The notes beneath the pieces were generated by a model, which had not been told where the DNA came from, searched no databases, and worked only from the letters and a program-made list of their open reading frames with translations. Source: JAAFHB01 sp942493325 (GTDB lineage: Bacteria; Bacteroidota; Bacteroidia; Bacteroidales; Prolixibacteraceae). From it: DNA of 64,000 nt. The stretch is from assembly GCA_942493325.1 (NCBI GenBank), contig OW818689.1, positions 744,001 through 808,000 on the forward strand, written 5' to 3'. The translations under genes were made by a program, and so were the position numbers. Positions 55,164-62,782 of this stretch are shown here, one piece after another. The number at the start of each line of letters is the position of its first letter. The first letter of the stretch is position 1.

Positions 55164-55856
55164 CTATAATTCATTTTCGCTGCAGTAAAATCCAAATCCA
55201 AATTTGGTATGAATTAGTTTAGGCTCAAAATCCTTGTCCATTTTCTTTCTTAAATAATTTACATACACATCGATGATATTTGTTCCGGTTTCGAAATCAA
55301 TATTCCATACTTTCTCAATGATATATTCCCTGGTAAGCACTTTATTTTTATTTTTCAGCAGGGTTTCCATCAGGGCAAACTCTTTAGATGTCAGTTCAAT
55401 TTTTTTACCGGCACGAATTACGGTTTTTGAATCCAGATCCATTTCAAAATCAGCAATTCTCAACTTCCGATCCGGTCTTATTTTAACATTCGATCGTTTC
55501 AGAAAAACATTAATCCTGGCAAGTAATTCCCTGAAATCAAAAGGTTTAAGCACATAATCATCTGCTCCTGATTCAAATCCAATCAGTTTATTATCAGAGG
55601 TGCCAAGTGCCGTAAGCATGATGATGGGAGTGTTACTGTTCGTTCTTCTGATTTCGCGGCACAATTCGTATCCATTCATCAAAGGAAGATTAATATCAAG
55701 AATTACAAGGTCATAATCAGCTTGTTCCATCATTCTCTTTCCAACATAGCCATCGCTTGCAACATCCACCCGAAATCCGGATTCCTGCAACTGTTTCTGA
55801 AGAACCTCAGCAAGCCGTTGTTCATCTTCAACTACTAAAATGCGGGTATTACTCAT
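55164..55856 (-). CDS. OmpR/PhoB-family response regulator
   Basis: A 230-residue two-domain regulator. The receiver has the acidic pair VVEDEQRLAE, the phosphoacceptor Asp in VILDINLPLMNGYEL, the Thr in MLTALG and the Lys in YVLKPFDFRELLA. The winged-helix effector domain shows ELTSKEFALMETLLKNKN and VYVNYLRKKMD. Translationally coupled to the kinase. The candidate binding box at 55908-55947 lies between its own start and the divergent small-protein promoter. Confidence 0.94.
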   Translation of the reverse strand: MSNTRILVVEDEQRLAEVLQKQLQESGFRVDVASDGYVGKRMMEQADYDLVILDINLPLMNGYELCREIRRTNSNTPIIMLTALGTSDNKLIGFESGADDYVLKPFDFRELLARINVFLKRSNVKIRPDRKLRIADFEMDLDSKTVIRAGKKIELTSKEFALMETLLKNKNKVLTREYIIEKVWNIDFETGTNIIDVYVNYLRKKMDKDFEPKLIHTKFGFGFYCSENEL

Positions 55857-55907
55857 TTAAGGGAATTATTTAGTACAAAAATAAGATACAATCTGGTGCA
55901 AACCTAA

Positions 55908-55947
55908 TTCTAATGAGATTCTAATTACTTTCTAATCATTCACTAAT
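55908..55947 (+). promoter_or_regulatory. PhoB-type direct-repeat box (four half-sites, 11-bp period)
   Basis: TTCTAAT begins at 55908, 55919 and 55930, and a variant CACTAAT at 55941. The 7+4 arrangement with exact 11-bp spacing is the classic binding mode of OmpR/PhoB-family regulators. The last half-site ends where a -33 element would be expected for the TACCTTTG at 55970. Confidence 0.7.
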
Positions 55948-55969
55948 CAACAATCTGATCGTATAAACC

Positions 55970-55977
55970 TACCTTTG
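55970..55977 (+). promoter_or_regulatory. -7 element of the small-membrane-protein operon
   Basis: TACCTTTG is a perfect TANNTTTG match with no -33 element, consistent with dependence on an activator bound at the repeats upstream. Confidence 0.6.
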
Positions 55978-56004
55978 TAATGAATAATATAAATAATTAA
56001 TACC

Positions 56005-56106
56005 ATGAAAAAAATTAATATAACCGGGGGCTGGGCAATGTCTCTTTTTGTAGCTTTCGTAATTCTCGTTTTTATTCTTATGAAAATGTTCATTACTACA
56101 AATTAA
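56005..56106 (+). CDS. Tiny membrane protein (33 residues)
   Basis: A 33-residue frame starting at ATG 56005: a short polar start (MKKINITGGW), then one membrane helix (AMSLFVAFVILVFILMKMFI). It lies 27 bases after a TACCTTTG promoter element and before the OadG-like gene. No family is recognised. Its single helix and place in a regulated operon make a real small protein likely. Confidence 0.6.
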   Translation: MKKINITGGWAMSLFVAFVILVFILMKMFITTN

Positions 56107-56200
56107 TAATTCAGACAATTTCAGAAAATAACTAAGGCTATCGATTCGTACAGCAAATAGAAAGCGTAAGTTTTTTGTTCAATCTTTAATACAAATAATC

Positions 56201-56461
56201 ATGAAAGACATGGAAATAGCGCTCGAATTATTAGGAGTCGGAATCGTAACCGTATTTCTTATTTTATCGTTGGTCGTCATATTGGGAAATGTGATAATCA
56301 GGTTTGTAAACCGGTTCATTCCAGGTGTTCAGGAAGTTTCTACTCCAATCGGTGATGCTTCAAAATCAGAAATCCATCCTAAAAAAATGGCGGCAATCGT
56401 TTCAGCGGTAAATATGGTAACAAAAGGTTCCGGTCGTGTTACCAGGATTAAAAAAGTTTAG
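56201..56461 (+). CDS. OadG-family sodium pump gamma subunit-like protein
   Basis: An 86-residue protein with the OadG plan: one N-terminal membrane helix (ALELLGVGIVTVFLILSLVVIL) and a cytoplasmic tail ending with the characteristic KMAAIVSAVNMVTKG and RVTRIKKV. OadG is the gamma subunit of Na+-translocating oxaloacetate or methylmalonyl-CoA decarboxylases and anchors the complex. No alpha or beta subunit gene is near, so its partner must be elsewhere or the role differs. Confidence 0.75.
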   Translation: MKDMEIALELLGVGIVTVFLILSLVVILGNVIIRFVNRFIPGVQEVSTPIGDASKSEIHPKKMAAIVSAVNMVTKGSGRVTRIKKV

Positions 56462-56533
56462 TACTTCCGTCATATAGCCTTAAAGGTTCAGTAAATCTGC
56501 AACTGACAAATTTCAAAATAAAAATAGCACATC

Positions 56534-56644
56534 ATGAAAAAAACTGAAATACCCGTCGGTATAAAAATTAGTATCGGATTTTTTTTACTAATTATTTTAG
56601 CCCTGTTATTTAATATATGGATAAAGCCTCATTTAGGAATGTAG
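56534..56644 (+). CDS. Tiny membrane protein (36 residues)
   Basis: A 36-residue frame starting at ATG 56534: MKKTEIPVGIKISIG then a helix (FFLLIILALLFNIWI) and a short KPHLGM tail. It has the same size and plan as the 33-residue protein and is the third gene of the operon. It resembles no family known to me. Confidence 0.55.
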   Translation: MKKTEIPVGIKISIGFFLLIILALLFNIWIKPHLGM

Positions 56645-56675
56645 GTTGATTTAGAAATTATGTTGATCGTCTTAA

Positions 56676-56716
56676 CCCCGGGTGGCGCTTCCGATAAATC
56701 GAAACGTTTACCCGGG
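56676..56716. repeat. R3 palindromic element, short copy
   Basis: CCCCGGGTGGCGCTTCCGAT...CGTTTACCCGGG keeps both ends of the R3 family but has lost about 30 bases of the centre. Confidence 0.6.
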
Positions 56717-56747
56717 ACTACAACATGTTACATCTCTGAAATTTACC

Positions 56748-57008
56748 TTAAGAACTGGGAATCTCACATTTTTTACAAGCGCTGGCCAGTGAAATCCTGA
56801 ATACAGATGGATATTTTTCTAAAAAAGGGCGCATGGTTTCTTTTACCGCAGCCATAACATTATCGTATTCGCCGATAATAAGCGTGCTCATCATACCTGT
56901 AGTTATTTGAATATTACGACATTCCGAAAGCTGTTCAATGAATTCCGAAACCTGTAAATCGTAGTTGTTATCAAGAGGATAATAGCTTATCTCCATTGTA
57001 ATTTCCAT
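56748..57008 (-). CDS. YkoF/MTH1187-like thiamin-binding-type protein
   Basis: An 86-residue ferredoxin-like fold protein: MEISYYPLDNNYDLQVSEFI, MMSTLIIGEYDNVMAAVKET. This matches the small YkoF-like family, some members of which bind hydroxymethylpyrimidine or thiamin. It lacks any transport gene nearby. It lies six bases after the methyltransferase gene and is probably co-transcribed. Confidence 0.6.
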   Translation of the reverse strand: MEITMEISYYPLDNNYDLQVSEFIEQLSECRNIQITTGMMSTLIIGEYDNVMAAVKETMRPFLEKYPSVFRISLASACKKCEIPSS

Positions 57009-57014
57009 ATCTTT

Positions 57015-57662
57015 TTATTTTGTTTTTTGTACGTACGCGGCCAGAAATGTACCTTCAACAGGATAATGCTCCATAGTCCCATCCAGAATTCCGAAATCCT
57101 GCGTTAAATAGGCACATTCACTTATTTCAGCATCTCCGAAAATGGTTAAACTATTTTTTAATTCAACTTTGGAAAAGAAATGAGCATTCCGAAAGGTTTC
57201 GTCGTTATTCTTTGTTTTACCAATTTCGGAATTAACATTCAGACAACCCAATATCAATCTTCCGCCTGGCTTTAACACCCTGTATATTTCATCCATAACC
57301 TTTGGAATATTACCCGTAAATTCGAGCATGGTAATCGACACGATCGTTTCAAAACTTTCATTGTCAAAGGGAAGGTTTGATGCATCAGCCTGCTGAAAAC
57401 TAACACGTTCTATTTTTTTCCGGGTTGCTAATGAGAGCATTGCCTCCGATATATCGGTTGCAGTTACATGAAAGCCCATTTCACTCAAAAATTCACTCCA
57501 ATGACCGGTTCCGCATCCCAGCTCCAAAACTTTGGATCCGGAGACCAACTTTAAATAATTTTCTATTACCTCTTTTTCAATCCTGTCAATCGCGCGGCCA
57601 ATCGGTGTATCGTAATAACTATCATAGGTATTCGCAATTGCATCATCCAAAAATACATTCAT
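57015..57662 (-). CDS. Class I SAM-dependent methyltransferase
   Basis: A 215-residue methyltransferase with the full SAM signature: VLELGCGTGHWSEFL (motif I), VTATDISEAML (motif II), QADASNLPFDNESF and VSITMLEF (motif III), and RVLKPGGRLILG. It is of the UbiE/Methyltransf_11 type with an unknown substrate. The gene pair with the YkoF-like protein lies between the two arsenic operons, but ArsM-type cysteines are absent. Confidence 0.82.
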   Translation of the reverse strand: MNVFLDDAIANTYDSYYDTPIGRAIDRIEKEVIENYLKLVSGSKVLELGCGTGHWSEFLSEMGFHVTATDISEAMLSLATRKKIERVSFQQADASNLPFDNESFETIVSITMLEFTGNIPKVMDEIYRVLKPGGRLILGCLNVNSEIGKTKNNDETFRNAHFFSKVELKNSLTIFGDAEISECAYLTQDFGILDGTMEHYPVEGTFLAAYVQKTK

Positions 57663-57817
57663 AATTTAGGTATAAATCTGATTTTAAGAAGCCATATCAA
57701 CGCTTCCAGGCCCTTTCACAGCTTCGCGAAAATAGTGGAAAAATCCAATGATTCAATGCCACAGTCGATTTATGTTCTGTCACAAGCGAATCGGACATCA
57801 ACCTTAAATCAGCCGGT

Positions 57818-57988
57818 TCACTCTTCCATTAAAAGGTGATTAATCTGTTCAATATATTGGGTATTGCCTAAATCGTCATGACCACAGGGTAATTCCAGGA
57901 TAGCAACACCTCTGTTTTTAAGAAAATCAAGTTCTTCCTGTTTGGGATATCCCACTTTATTATCATATTTCGCATAAACATAAGTATA
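57818..57988 (-). pseudogene. Remnant of an alpha/beta hydrolase-like gene
   Basis: A frame without start, bounded by an in-frame TAA at 57989-57991, reads YTYVYAKYDNKVGYPKQEEL, then FLKNRGVAILELPCGHDDLG and IEQINHLLMEE-stop. The Gly-His near the C-terminus is where alpha/beta hydrolases carry the catalytic His. It looks like the last 56 codons of a lost gene. Confidence 0.45.
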
Positions 57989-58150
57989 TTATTTATCTTT
58001 CATCTGAACAGATGAAGGATCTGATTATTGCTCAGAAAAGCGAATCTTAAAACATCAAACCCGTATCAATTCGCTGAATCTTTGAATTAAGCTTGCGACC
58101 ATTTCACAATAATATTTCTGAAAATTTTCCTGAAATTTAATGACGTAAAA

Positions 58151-58176
58151 ATACGTTGTATTAAAATTAAACGTAT
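58151..58176. promoter_or_regulatory. Candidate operator of the second ars operon
   Basis: ATACGTT (58151-58157) and AACGTAT (58170-58176) are inverted with a 12-base spacer, 30 bases before the regulator start. A further half-site (ATACGAA) lies at 58195. The sequence is unlike the first arsR operator, so the two regulators likely have separate sites. Confidence 0.5.
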
Positions 58177-58205
58177 ATTTACGCCATATTTAAAATACGA
58201 AGGTC

Positions 58206-58541
58206 ATGGTTGTATCAAAAACAGAACTATTCAACGAGGTGCTTCAGGAAAGAGCAATGATATTTAAGGCACTGGCTCATCCTGCCCGCCTGCAGATCCT
58301 GCAATTTCTTGCTGAAACAAAAACCTGTATTTCGGGTGATATCTCTGATGAACTGCCATTGAGCCGCACTACAGTTAATCAGCATCTGAAAGAACTCAAG
58401 GACGCGGGATTAATTCGCGGACATGTGTCAGGAGTAAAAATGAACTATTGTATCGATTATGAAAAGGTGGCTGAAATGAAGCAAATACTGACAGGCTTTT
58501 TGGACGAAATTGTGCTTCCAAAAGATTTCTGCTGCAAGTAG
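58206..58541 (+). CDS. arsR: ArsR family metalloregulator (second)
   Basis: A 111-residue winged-helix repressor: FKALAHPARLQILQFLAETKTCISGD, DELPLSRTTVNQHLKELK, with the recognition helix around SRTTVNQHL. It differs clearly from the first ArsR. A Cys lies in KTCISGD and another pair at the C-terminal FCCK, so As(III) or another thiophilic metal is a likely ligand. It heads the arsC-arsM-acr3 operon. Confidence 0.87.
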   Translation: MVVSKTELFNEVLQERAMIFKALAHPARLQILQFLAETKTCISGDISDELPLSRTTVNQHLKELKDAGLIRGHVSGVKMNYCIDYEKVAEMKQILTGFLDEIVLPKDFCCK

Positions 58542-58615
58542 TCACCTTTGCGGATTTTGCGGTATTTGCGTGATACTTTAAAGCAGATTGAATCAATCTT
58601 CAAATCAAAAAAAAA

Positions 58616-59041
58616 ATGAAAATACTTATTCTTTGTACGGGAAATAGTTGTCGCAGCCAGATGGCACATGGCTTTTTGCAATCGTTCGATCCGAGCCTCA
58701 CCGTTCGTTCAGCAGGAACGGAAGCTTCTGGCAAGCTCAATCCCAAAGCAATTGCCGTTATGAAAGAGATCGGCATCGATATCAGCCACCATACCTCCGA
58801 CTCAGTTGATTTATACCTGGGTGAAGAGTGGGATTATGTAATCACCGTTTGCGGCGGAGCCAACGAAGCTTGTCCGGCCTTTATTGGAAAAGTAAAACAC
58901 CGCTTGCATATGGGTTTTGATGATCCGTCACATGTAACCGGAACCGACGAATATATTTGGAGCGAGTTTATCCGTGTGAGGGATGAGATTAAGAATCAGT
59001 TTTATGAATTTTATAAGAAGGTTAATGAGTTAATATGCTAA
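58616..59041 (+). CDS. arsC: Arsenate reductase, thioredoxin-coupled LMW-PTPase type
   Basis: Reduces arsenate to arsenite for export. The 141-residue protein has the phosphatase-like P-loop LCTGNSCRSQMAHG (CX5R) and the FDDPSHVTG loop with the catalytic Asp; VCGGANEACPAF holds the redox cysteines of the S. aureus ArsC type. It lies 74 bases after the second arsR. Confidence 0.92.
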   Translation: MKILILCTGNSCRSQMAHGFLQSFDPSLTVRSAGTEASGKLNPKAIAVMKEIGIDISHHTSDSVDLYLGEEWDYVITVCGGANEACPAFIGKVKHRLHMGFDDPSHVTGTDEYIWSEFIRVRDEIKNQFYEFYKKVNELIC

Positions 59042-59141
59042 TTTACCAATGTGACAATGAGTCAATTTGCCAATGTGTCAATTTGCCAATTGAATAACTG
59101 AACTTCAAAAAAAATATTTTTACTTTAAAATTATAAACAAG

Positions 59142-59495
59142 ATGAATGATGAATTTAAAGAAAATGTAATTGTTAACTTAACCTTTGAGTTTGCCTTAAA
59201 AATTATTGACTTTTGCGATGAGCTCGATAGTTTAAAGAAGTTTGCCTTATCCAACCAACTTTTTAAATCTGGAACTTCGATAGGTGCAAACGCCAGAGAG
59301 GCTCAGAATGCCGAAAGTAAAGCCGACTTCATTCACAAATTTAAAATCTCCGCGAAAGAAGTTGAGGAAACAGAATATTGGCTTTTACTATGCAAACACT
59401 CAAAAAAGCTACCTGACACAACCCATCTTTTATTCGATTTAGAATCAATCAAAAAGATAATCAATAAAATAATTGGTACATCTAAAAGGAATTAA
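59142..59495 (+). CDS. Four-helix bundle protein (S23/IVP-like)
   Basis: A 117-residue helical protein: FEFALKIIDFCDEL, KKFALSNQLFKSGTSIGANAREA, SKADFIHKFKISAKEVEETEYWL. This is the four-helix bundle family first seen in 23S rRNA intervening sequences and now found in many Bacteroidota settings, often as a mobile stand-alone gene. Here it separates arsC from arsM and is flanked by CAATTTG-type short repeats (about 59041-59095 and 59510-59590). No arsenic role is apparent. Confidence 0.82.
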   Translation: MNDEFKENVIVNLTFEFALKIIDFCDELDSLKKFALSNQLFKSGTSIGANAREAQNAESKADFIHKFKISAKEVEETEYWLLLCKHSKKLPDTTHLLFDLESIKKIINKIIGTSKRN

Positions 59496-59509
59496 TTAAA
59501 TCGAATTAC

Positions 59510-59591
59510 CAATTTGGCAATACAAATTTCTCAAATTGTCAAATTGTCAAATTGTCAAATCATCGAATTGTCAAATTGTCAAATTATCAAA
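59510..59591. repeat. Short tandem repeat, TCAAATTG(T) units
   Basis: About seven imperfect 9-base units such as TCAAATTGT follow each other between the four-helix gene and arsM. Similar TTTGCCAATG units lie at about 59045-59095. Confidence 0.7.
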
Positions 59592-59601
59592 TTTATTTAT
59601 C

Positions 59602-60408
59602 ATGAAAGCAGAAGATCTAAAATTGGTTGTAAAAGAAAAATACGGAGAAATTGCAAAACAAAGCATACTCCTGAATCAGTCATCGTGCTGCGGGACCTCA
59701 GGCTGCTGCGGCGAGCTGGAATTTAGTATGATTGGTGACGAATACCAGGATGTTGAAGGCCACAATCCTGATGCAGATTTGGGTTTGGGCTGTGGCATCC
59801 CCACAAATTATGCCGCTATAAAGAAAGGTGATCATGTACTCGATTTAGGCAGCGGCGCCGGGAATGATTGTTTTGTAGCCCGCGCCATTGTTGGTGAAAC
59901 GGGTAAAGTAACAGGCCTCGACTTTACCGATGCCATGATTGCGAAAGCTGAAACAAATAACCTGAAACTAGGTTTTACGAATGTTGAGTTCGTACAAGGT
60001 GACATTGAAGAAATGCCTTTGCCCGATAATAGTTTTGACGTTGTAGTTTCAAACTGTGTATTAAACCTGGTTCCGGATAAAAACAAAGCCTTCTCCGAAA
60101 TTATGCGCGTTTTAAAGCCCAATGGCCATTTTTGTGTTTCGGATGTGGTCATCAAAGGTGAACTTCCGGAAAAGATTCGCCAGGATGCAGTGATGTATGT
60201 CGGATGTGTTTCGGGGGCAATTAAAATGGATGAGTACCTTGAGATCATTAATCATCAGGGCTTCAACAACGTGGTTATTCACAAACAGAAAGAGATTGCC
60301 ATTCCCGCCGATGTTCTTGGAAAATATATGTCGGCAACGGAGGTTGCAGCATTTCAAAAGGATGGAACAGGTATATTCAGCATTACAGTTTCAGCAGAAA
60401 AACTTTAG
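59602..60408 (+). CDS. arsM: Arsenite S-adenosylmethionine methyltransferase
   Basis: Methylates As(III) to mono-, di- and trimethyl forms. The 268-residue protein starts at ATG 59602; the longer open frame runs back through short repeats. It carries the N-terminal CCGTSGCCG cluster, then the SAM motif HVLDLGSGAGNDCFV and GLDFTDAMI. The three conserved substrate cysteines are in LGLGCGIP, VVSNCVLNL and MYVGCVSGA. Partner of ArsC and ACR3 here; trivalent methyl products can be exported by ArsP from the other operon. Confidence 0.93.
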   Translation: MKAEDLKLVVKEKYGEIAKQSILLNQSSCCGTSGCCGELEFSMIGDEYQDVEGHNPDADLGLGCGIPTNYAAIKKGDHVLDLGSGAGNDCFVARAIVGETGKVTGLDFTDAMIAKAETNNLKLGFTNVEFVQGDIEEMPLPDNSFDVVVSNCVLNLVPDKNKAFSEIMRVLKPNGHFCVSDVVIKGELPEKIRQDAVMYVGCVSGAIKMDEYLEIINHQGFNNVVIHKQKEIAIPADVLGKYMSATEVAAFQKDGTGIFSITVSAEKL

Positions 60409-60421
60409 AAATCGGATAAAT

Positions 60422-61483
60422 ATGTCAACTACCAAACAACTTTCATTTTTCGATCGTTACCTCACGCTTTGGATCTTCCTGGTGATGTTCGCCGGAGTCA
60501 TTATTGGATATTTTATGCCGGGTATTTCAGGATTCTGGAATTCCTTAAGTTCCGGTACGACCAATATTCCCATTGCCATCGGCCTTGTCCTGATGATGTA
60601 CCCTCCCCTGGCAAAAGTGAAATATGAAAAACTGCCATTGGTTTTTAAGAACCTGAGACTCTTAAGTTTGTCACTTACCCAAAATTGGATTGTCGGTCCG
60701 TTGGTCATGTTCTTCCTTGCCATACTTTTCCTGCACAATCATCCGGGTTTGATGGTCGGGGTTATCCTGGTGGGATTGGCACGCTGTATTGCGATGGTGC
60801 TGGTCTGGAATGATCTGGCGAAAGGCGACACTGAGCTGGCTGCAGGATTAGTGGCATTCAATGCAATTTTCCAGGTTTTTCTGTATTCTGTTTATGCCTG
60901 GGTTTTCATTACTATATTACCACCGCTGTTTGGATTGGAAGGCGCCGTTGTTGATGTTTCGATCCGTGAAATTGCCATTACGGTTTTGATCTACCTGGGA
61001 ATACCTTTTGCAGCAGGATTGATATCGAATTTTGTCTTACGCGCGTGGAAAGGGAGCGACTGGTACTTTTCAAAATTTATCCCCAAAGTTTCCGTACTCA
61101 CACCAGTTGCTTTGCTCTTCACCATTTTTGTAATGTTCTCGTTAAAAGGCGAAAAAATTATTGAATTGCCAATGGATGTGATACGTGTTGCGATACCTTA
61201 TTGCCTATACTTTGGGTTGATGTTCTTCAGCACCTTTTTTATTGCAAAATGGATGGGTGAAGGTTATGAAAGATCAACTACGTTAGCTTTTACGGCAGGA
61301 AGCAACGATTTTGAACTGGCCATTGCAGTGGCAATTGCAGTATTCGGCATCAACTCACAAGCTGCCTTTGCAACTGTTATCGGACCACTTGTTGAAGTCC
61401 CGGTAATGGTGGCACTGGTCAATGTTGCGTTTTACTTTAAGCGGAGGTATTTTGGGATAAAGGATTTGAGATTTAGAATTTGA
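60422..61483 (+). CDS. acr3: ACR3 family arsenite efflux transporter
   Basis: Extrudes arsenite using the membrane potential. The 353-residue, ten-helix protein starts at ATG 60422, 13 bases after arsM. The key conserved Cys is in GLARCIAMVLVWNDLAKGD, followed by ELAAGLVAFNAIFQ, and the FTAGSNDFELAIAVAIAVFG block with the functional Glu is near residue 300. The last few residues (DLRFRI) are formed by the GATTTAG tandem repeat that follows. Confidence 0.93.
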   Translation: MSTTKQLSFFDRYLTLWIFLVMFAGVIIGYFMPGISGFWNSLSSGTTNIPIAIGLVLMMYPPLAKVKYEKLPLVFKNLRLLSLSLTQNWIVGPLVMFFLAILFLHNHPGLMVGVILVGLARCIAMVLVWNDLAKGDTELAAGLVAFNAIFQVFLYSVYAWVFITILPPLFGLEGAVVDVSIREIAITVLIYLGIPFAAGLISNFVLRAWKGSDWYFSKFIPKVSVLTPVALLFTIFVMFSLKGEKIIELPMDVIRVAIPYCLYFGLMFFSTFFIAKWMGEGYERSTTLAFTAGSNDFELAIAVAIAVFGINSQAAFATVIGPLVEVPVMVALVNVAFYFKRRYFGIKDLRFRI

Positions 61484-61556
61484 GATTTGAGATTTAGGAT
61501 TTAGGATTTGGGAATTGGGAATTAGAGTTTGGGATTTAGGATTTAGGATTTGAGCA
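61455..61556. repeat. GATTTAG/GATTTGA tandem repeat after acr3
   Basis: Imperfect 7-14-base units (GAGATTTGAGATTTAGGATTTA style) run from the last acr3 codons to 61556. The acr3 stop lies inside the repeat. Confidence 0.75.
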
Positions 61557-61970
61557 TAAATTACACTGCTTGCCCCGGGAATCGGGGGATTAGAACGGAT
61601 TACACGGATCCCGAATCGCTACGCTTTCGGGACGGATTACACAGCTTGCCCCGGCCTGCCCCGTTTTTACGGAGCTTTTACGGGGGAATGGGGAGAAGGT
61701 ATGTTGAGGAAATGACGAGGTAAGGACAAAAAAGCACATTGGGAGAATTTATTATGAAAATGAAGGTAATTATGTAAATTATTGTTTCCTTTGGGTTCAG
61801 CAAACTTAAATTAACTTAAATCTACCCAACTGAATGATATGCAAGATTAATCGTTAAAATCTGTTACTGGAATTTTCATGTCCTGAGCAGTTTGCGTATA
61901 AGGCAGAAATAAACTCCATAGTGGCGTATTCACAATTGCTGGCAACTATATTAGGAAACACACTACTCTA
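61557..61970. other. Intergenic spacer, short repeats only
   Basis: About 410 bases with no gene. GGATTACAC occurs twice (61599-61607 and 61633-61641), as does GCTTGCCCCGG. The rest is AT-rich with no promoter I can support. Confidence 0.5.
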
Positions 61971-62780
61971 ATGAGAATTACGATAATATTAGTATTAGCT
62001 GTACTCTTTTTCAATTTGAATCTTAATGGACAAACTCGAACCATAATTGGACGAGTGATTTCTGAGGATTTGGAACCAATACCAGAGGCTAATATTCAAA
62101 GTGTTGATACTTTATTACTTGGAAAAACTGATATCGAGGGGCGATTTAAAATTAATATTCCTCAAAAAACAGACAAATTATTATTTAGTTGGATTTGTAT
62201 GGAATGGACTACAATTGAATTGCAAAAGGATTGTGATACAATTGAAGTTGTTATGATGTGTGATGTAATTTATGATTTTATGTCGTCAAAGAAAATTGAT
62301 AAACTTCGTAAGAAAAGATTTGATGAAATACCTAAGTTTCATTCTGATGCTATTAAAAAAGGACTCTTTTCAAATAGCTCAATTTGCTATATGAGAGAAT
62401 TTAAACCTGAGAAACCATCTCTTGATAGCATTAGTAAAGAGTTAAAATCAAAAAGAAAACAAATCAAAAAATCATTTAAAGAACTTGCTTCAGGTGATAC
62501 TATAAGGATTCCTTATCATGGGAATTGGGGATACGATGGTACGGATAGAACGACTTTACACTCATATTCATATGTTGTTGATGGAGATAATTTTGACTGT
62601 ATAATTGAAGGAATAATCACCGGGAAAAATAAACGTAAAAGCGGATATAATATAGTGTTCAGAGTTATTGATTGCAAAGATTGTCGTTACGATAATATTA
62701 TTTTAAATAGAAAGGAAATGAAAGTAGGAGAATTGATTGAGTATAATATGAAATACATTAAGACGCTAAAAAACAAATAA
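61971..62780 (+). CDS. Exported protein with carboxypeptidase-regulatory-like domain
   Basis: A 269-residue exported protein: signal peptide IILVLAVLFFNLNLNGQ, then a CarboxypepD_reg-like beta domain (TIIGRVISEDLEPIPEANI, then KTDIEGRFKI). The following 170 residues are unfamiliar and charged, with two cysteine-rich patches (MMCDVIYD, DCKDCRYDN). It lacks a TonB-barrel. It lies two bases before the next gene, so both are probably one operon. Confidence 0.65.
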   Translation: MRITIILVLAVLFFNLNLNGQTRTIIGRVISEDLEPIPEANIQSVDTLLLGKTDIEGRFKINIPQKTDKLLFSWICMEWTTIELQKDCDTIEVVMMCDVIYDFMSSKKIDKLRKKRFDEIPKFHSDAIKKGLFSNSSICYMREFKPEKPSLDSISKELKSKRKQIKKSFKELASGDTIRIPYHGNWGYDGTDRTTLHSYSYVVDGDNFDCIIEGIITGKNKRKSGYNIVFRVIDCKDCRYDNIILNRKEMKVGELIEYNMKYIKTLKNK

Positions 62781-62782
62781 AT

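Noticed and set aside
57015..57662. A second ArsM
   Set aside because: The methyltransferase lacks the conserved arsenic-binding cysteines.
59536..59601. N-terminal extension of arsM
   Set aside because: The extra 22 residues come from the TCAAATTG tandem repeat; ArsM proteins start near the ATG at 59602.
60197..60421. 75-residue N-terminal extension of acr3
   Set aside because: It overlaps the arsM coding region in another frame; the ATG at 60422 gives the normal ACR3 start.
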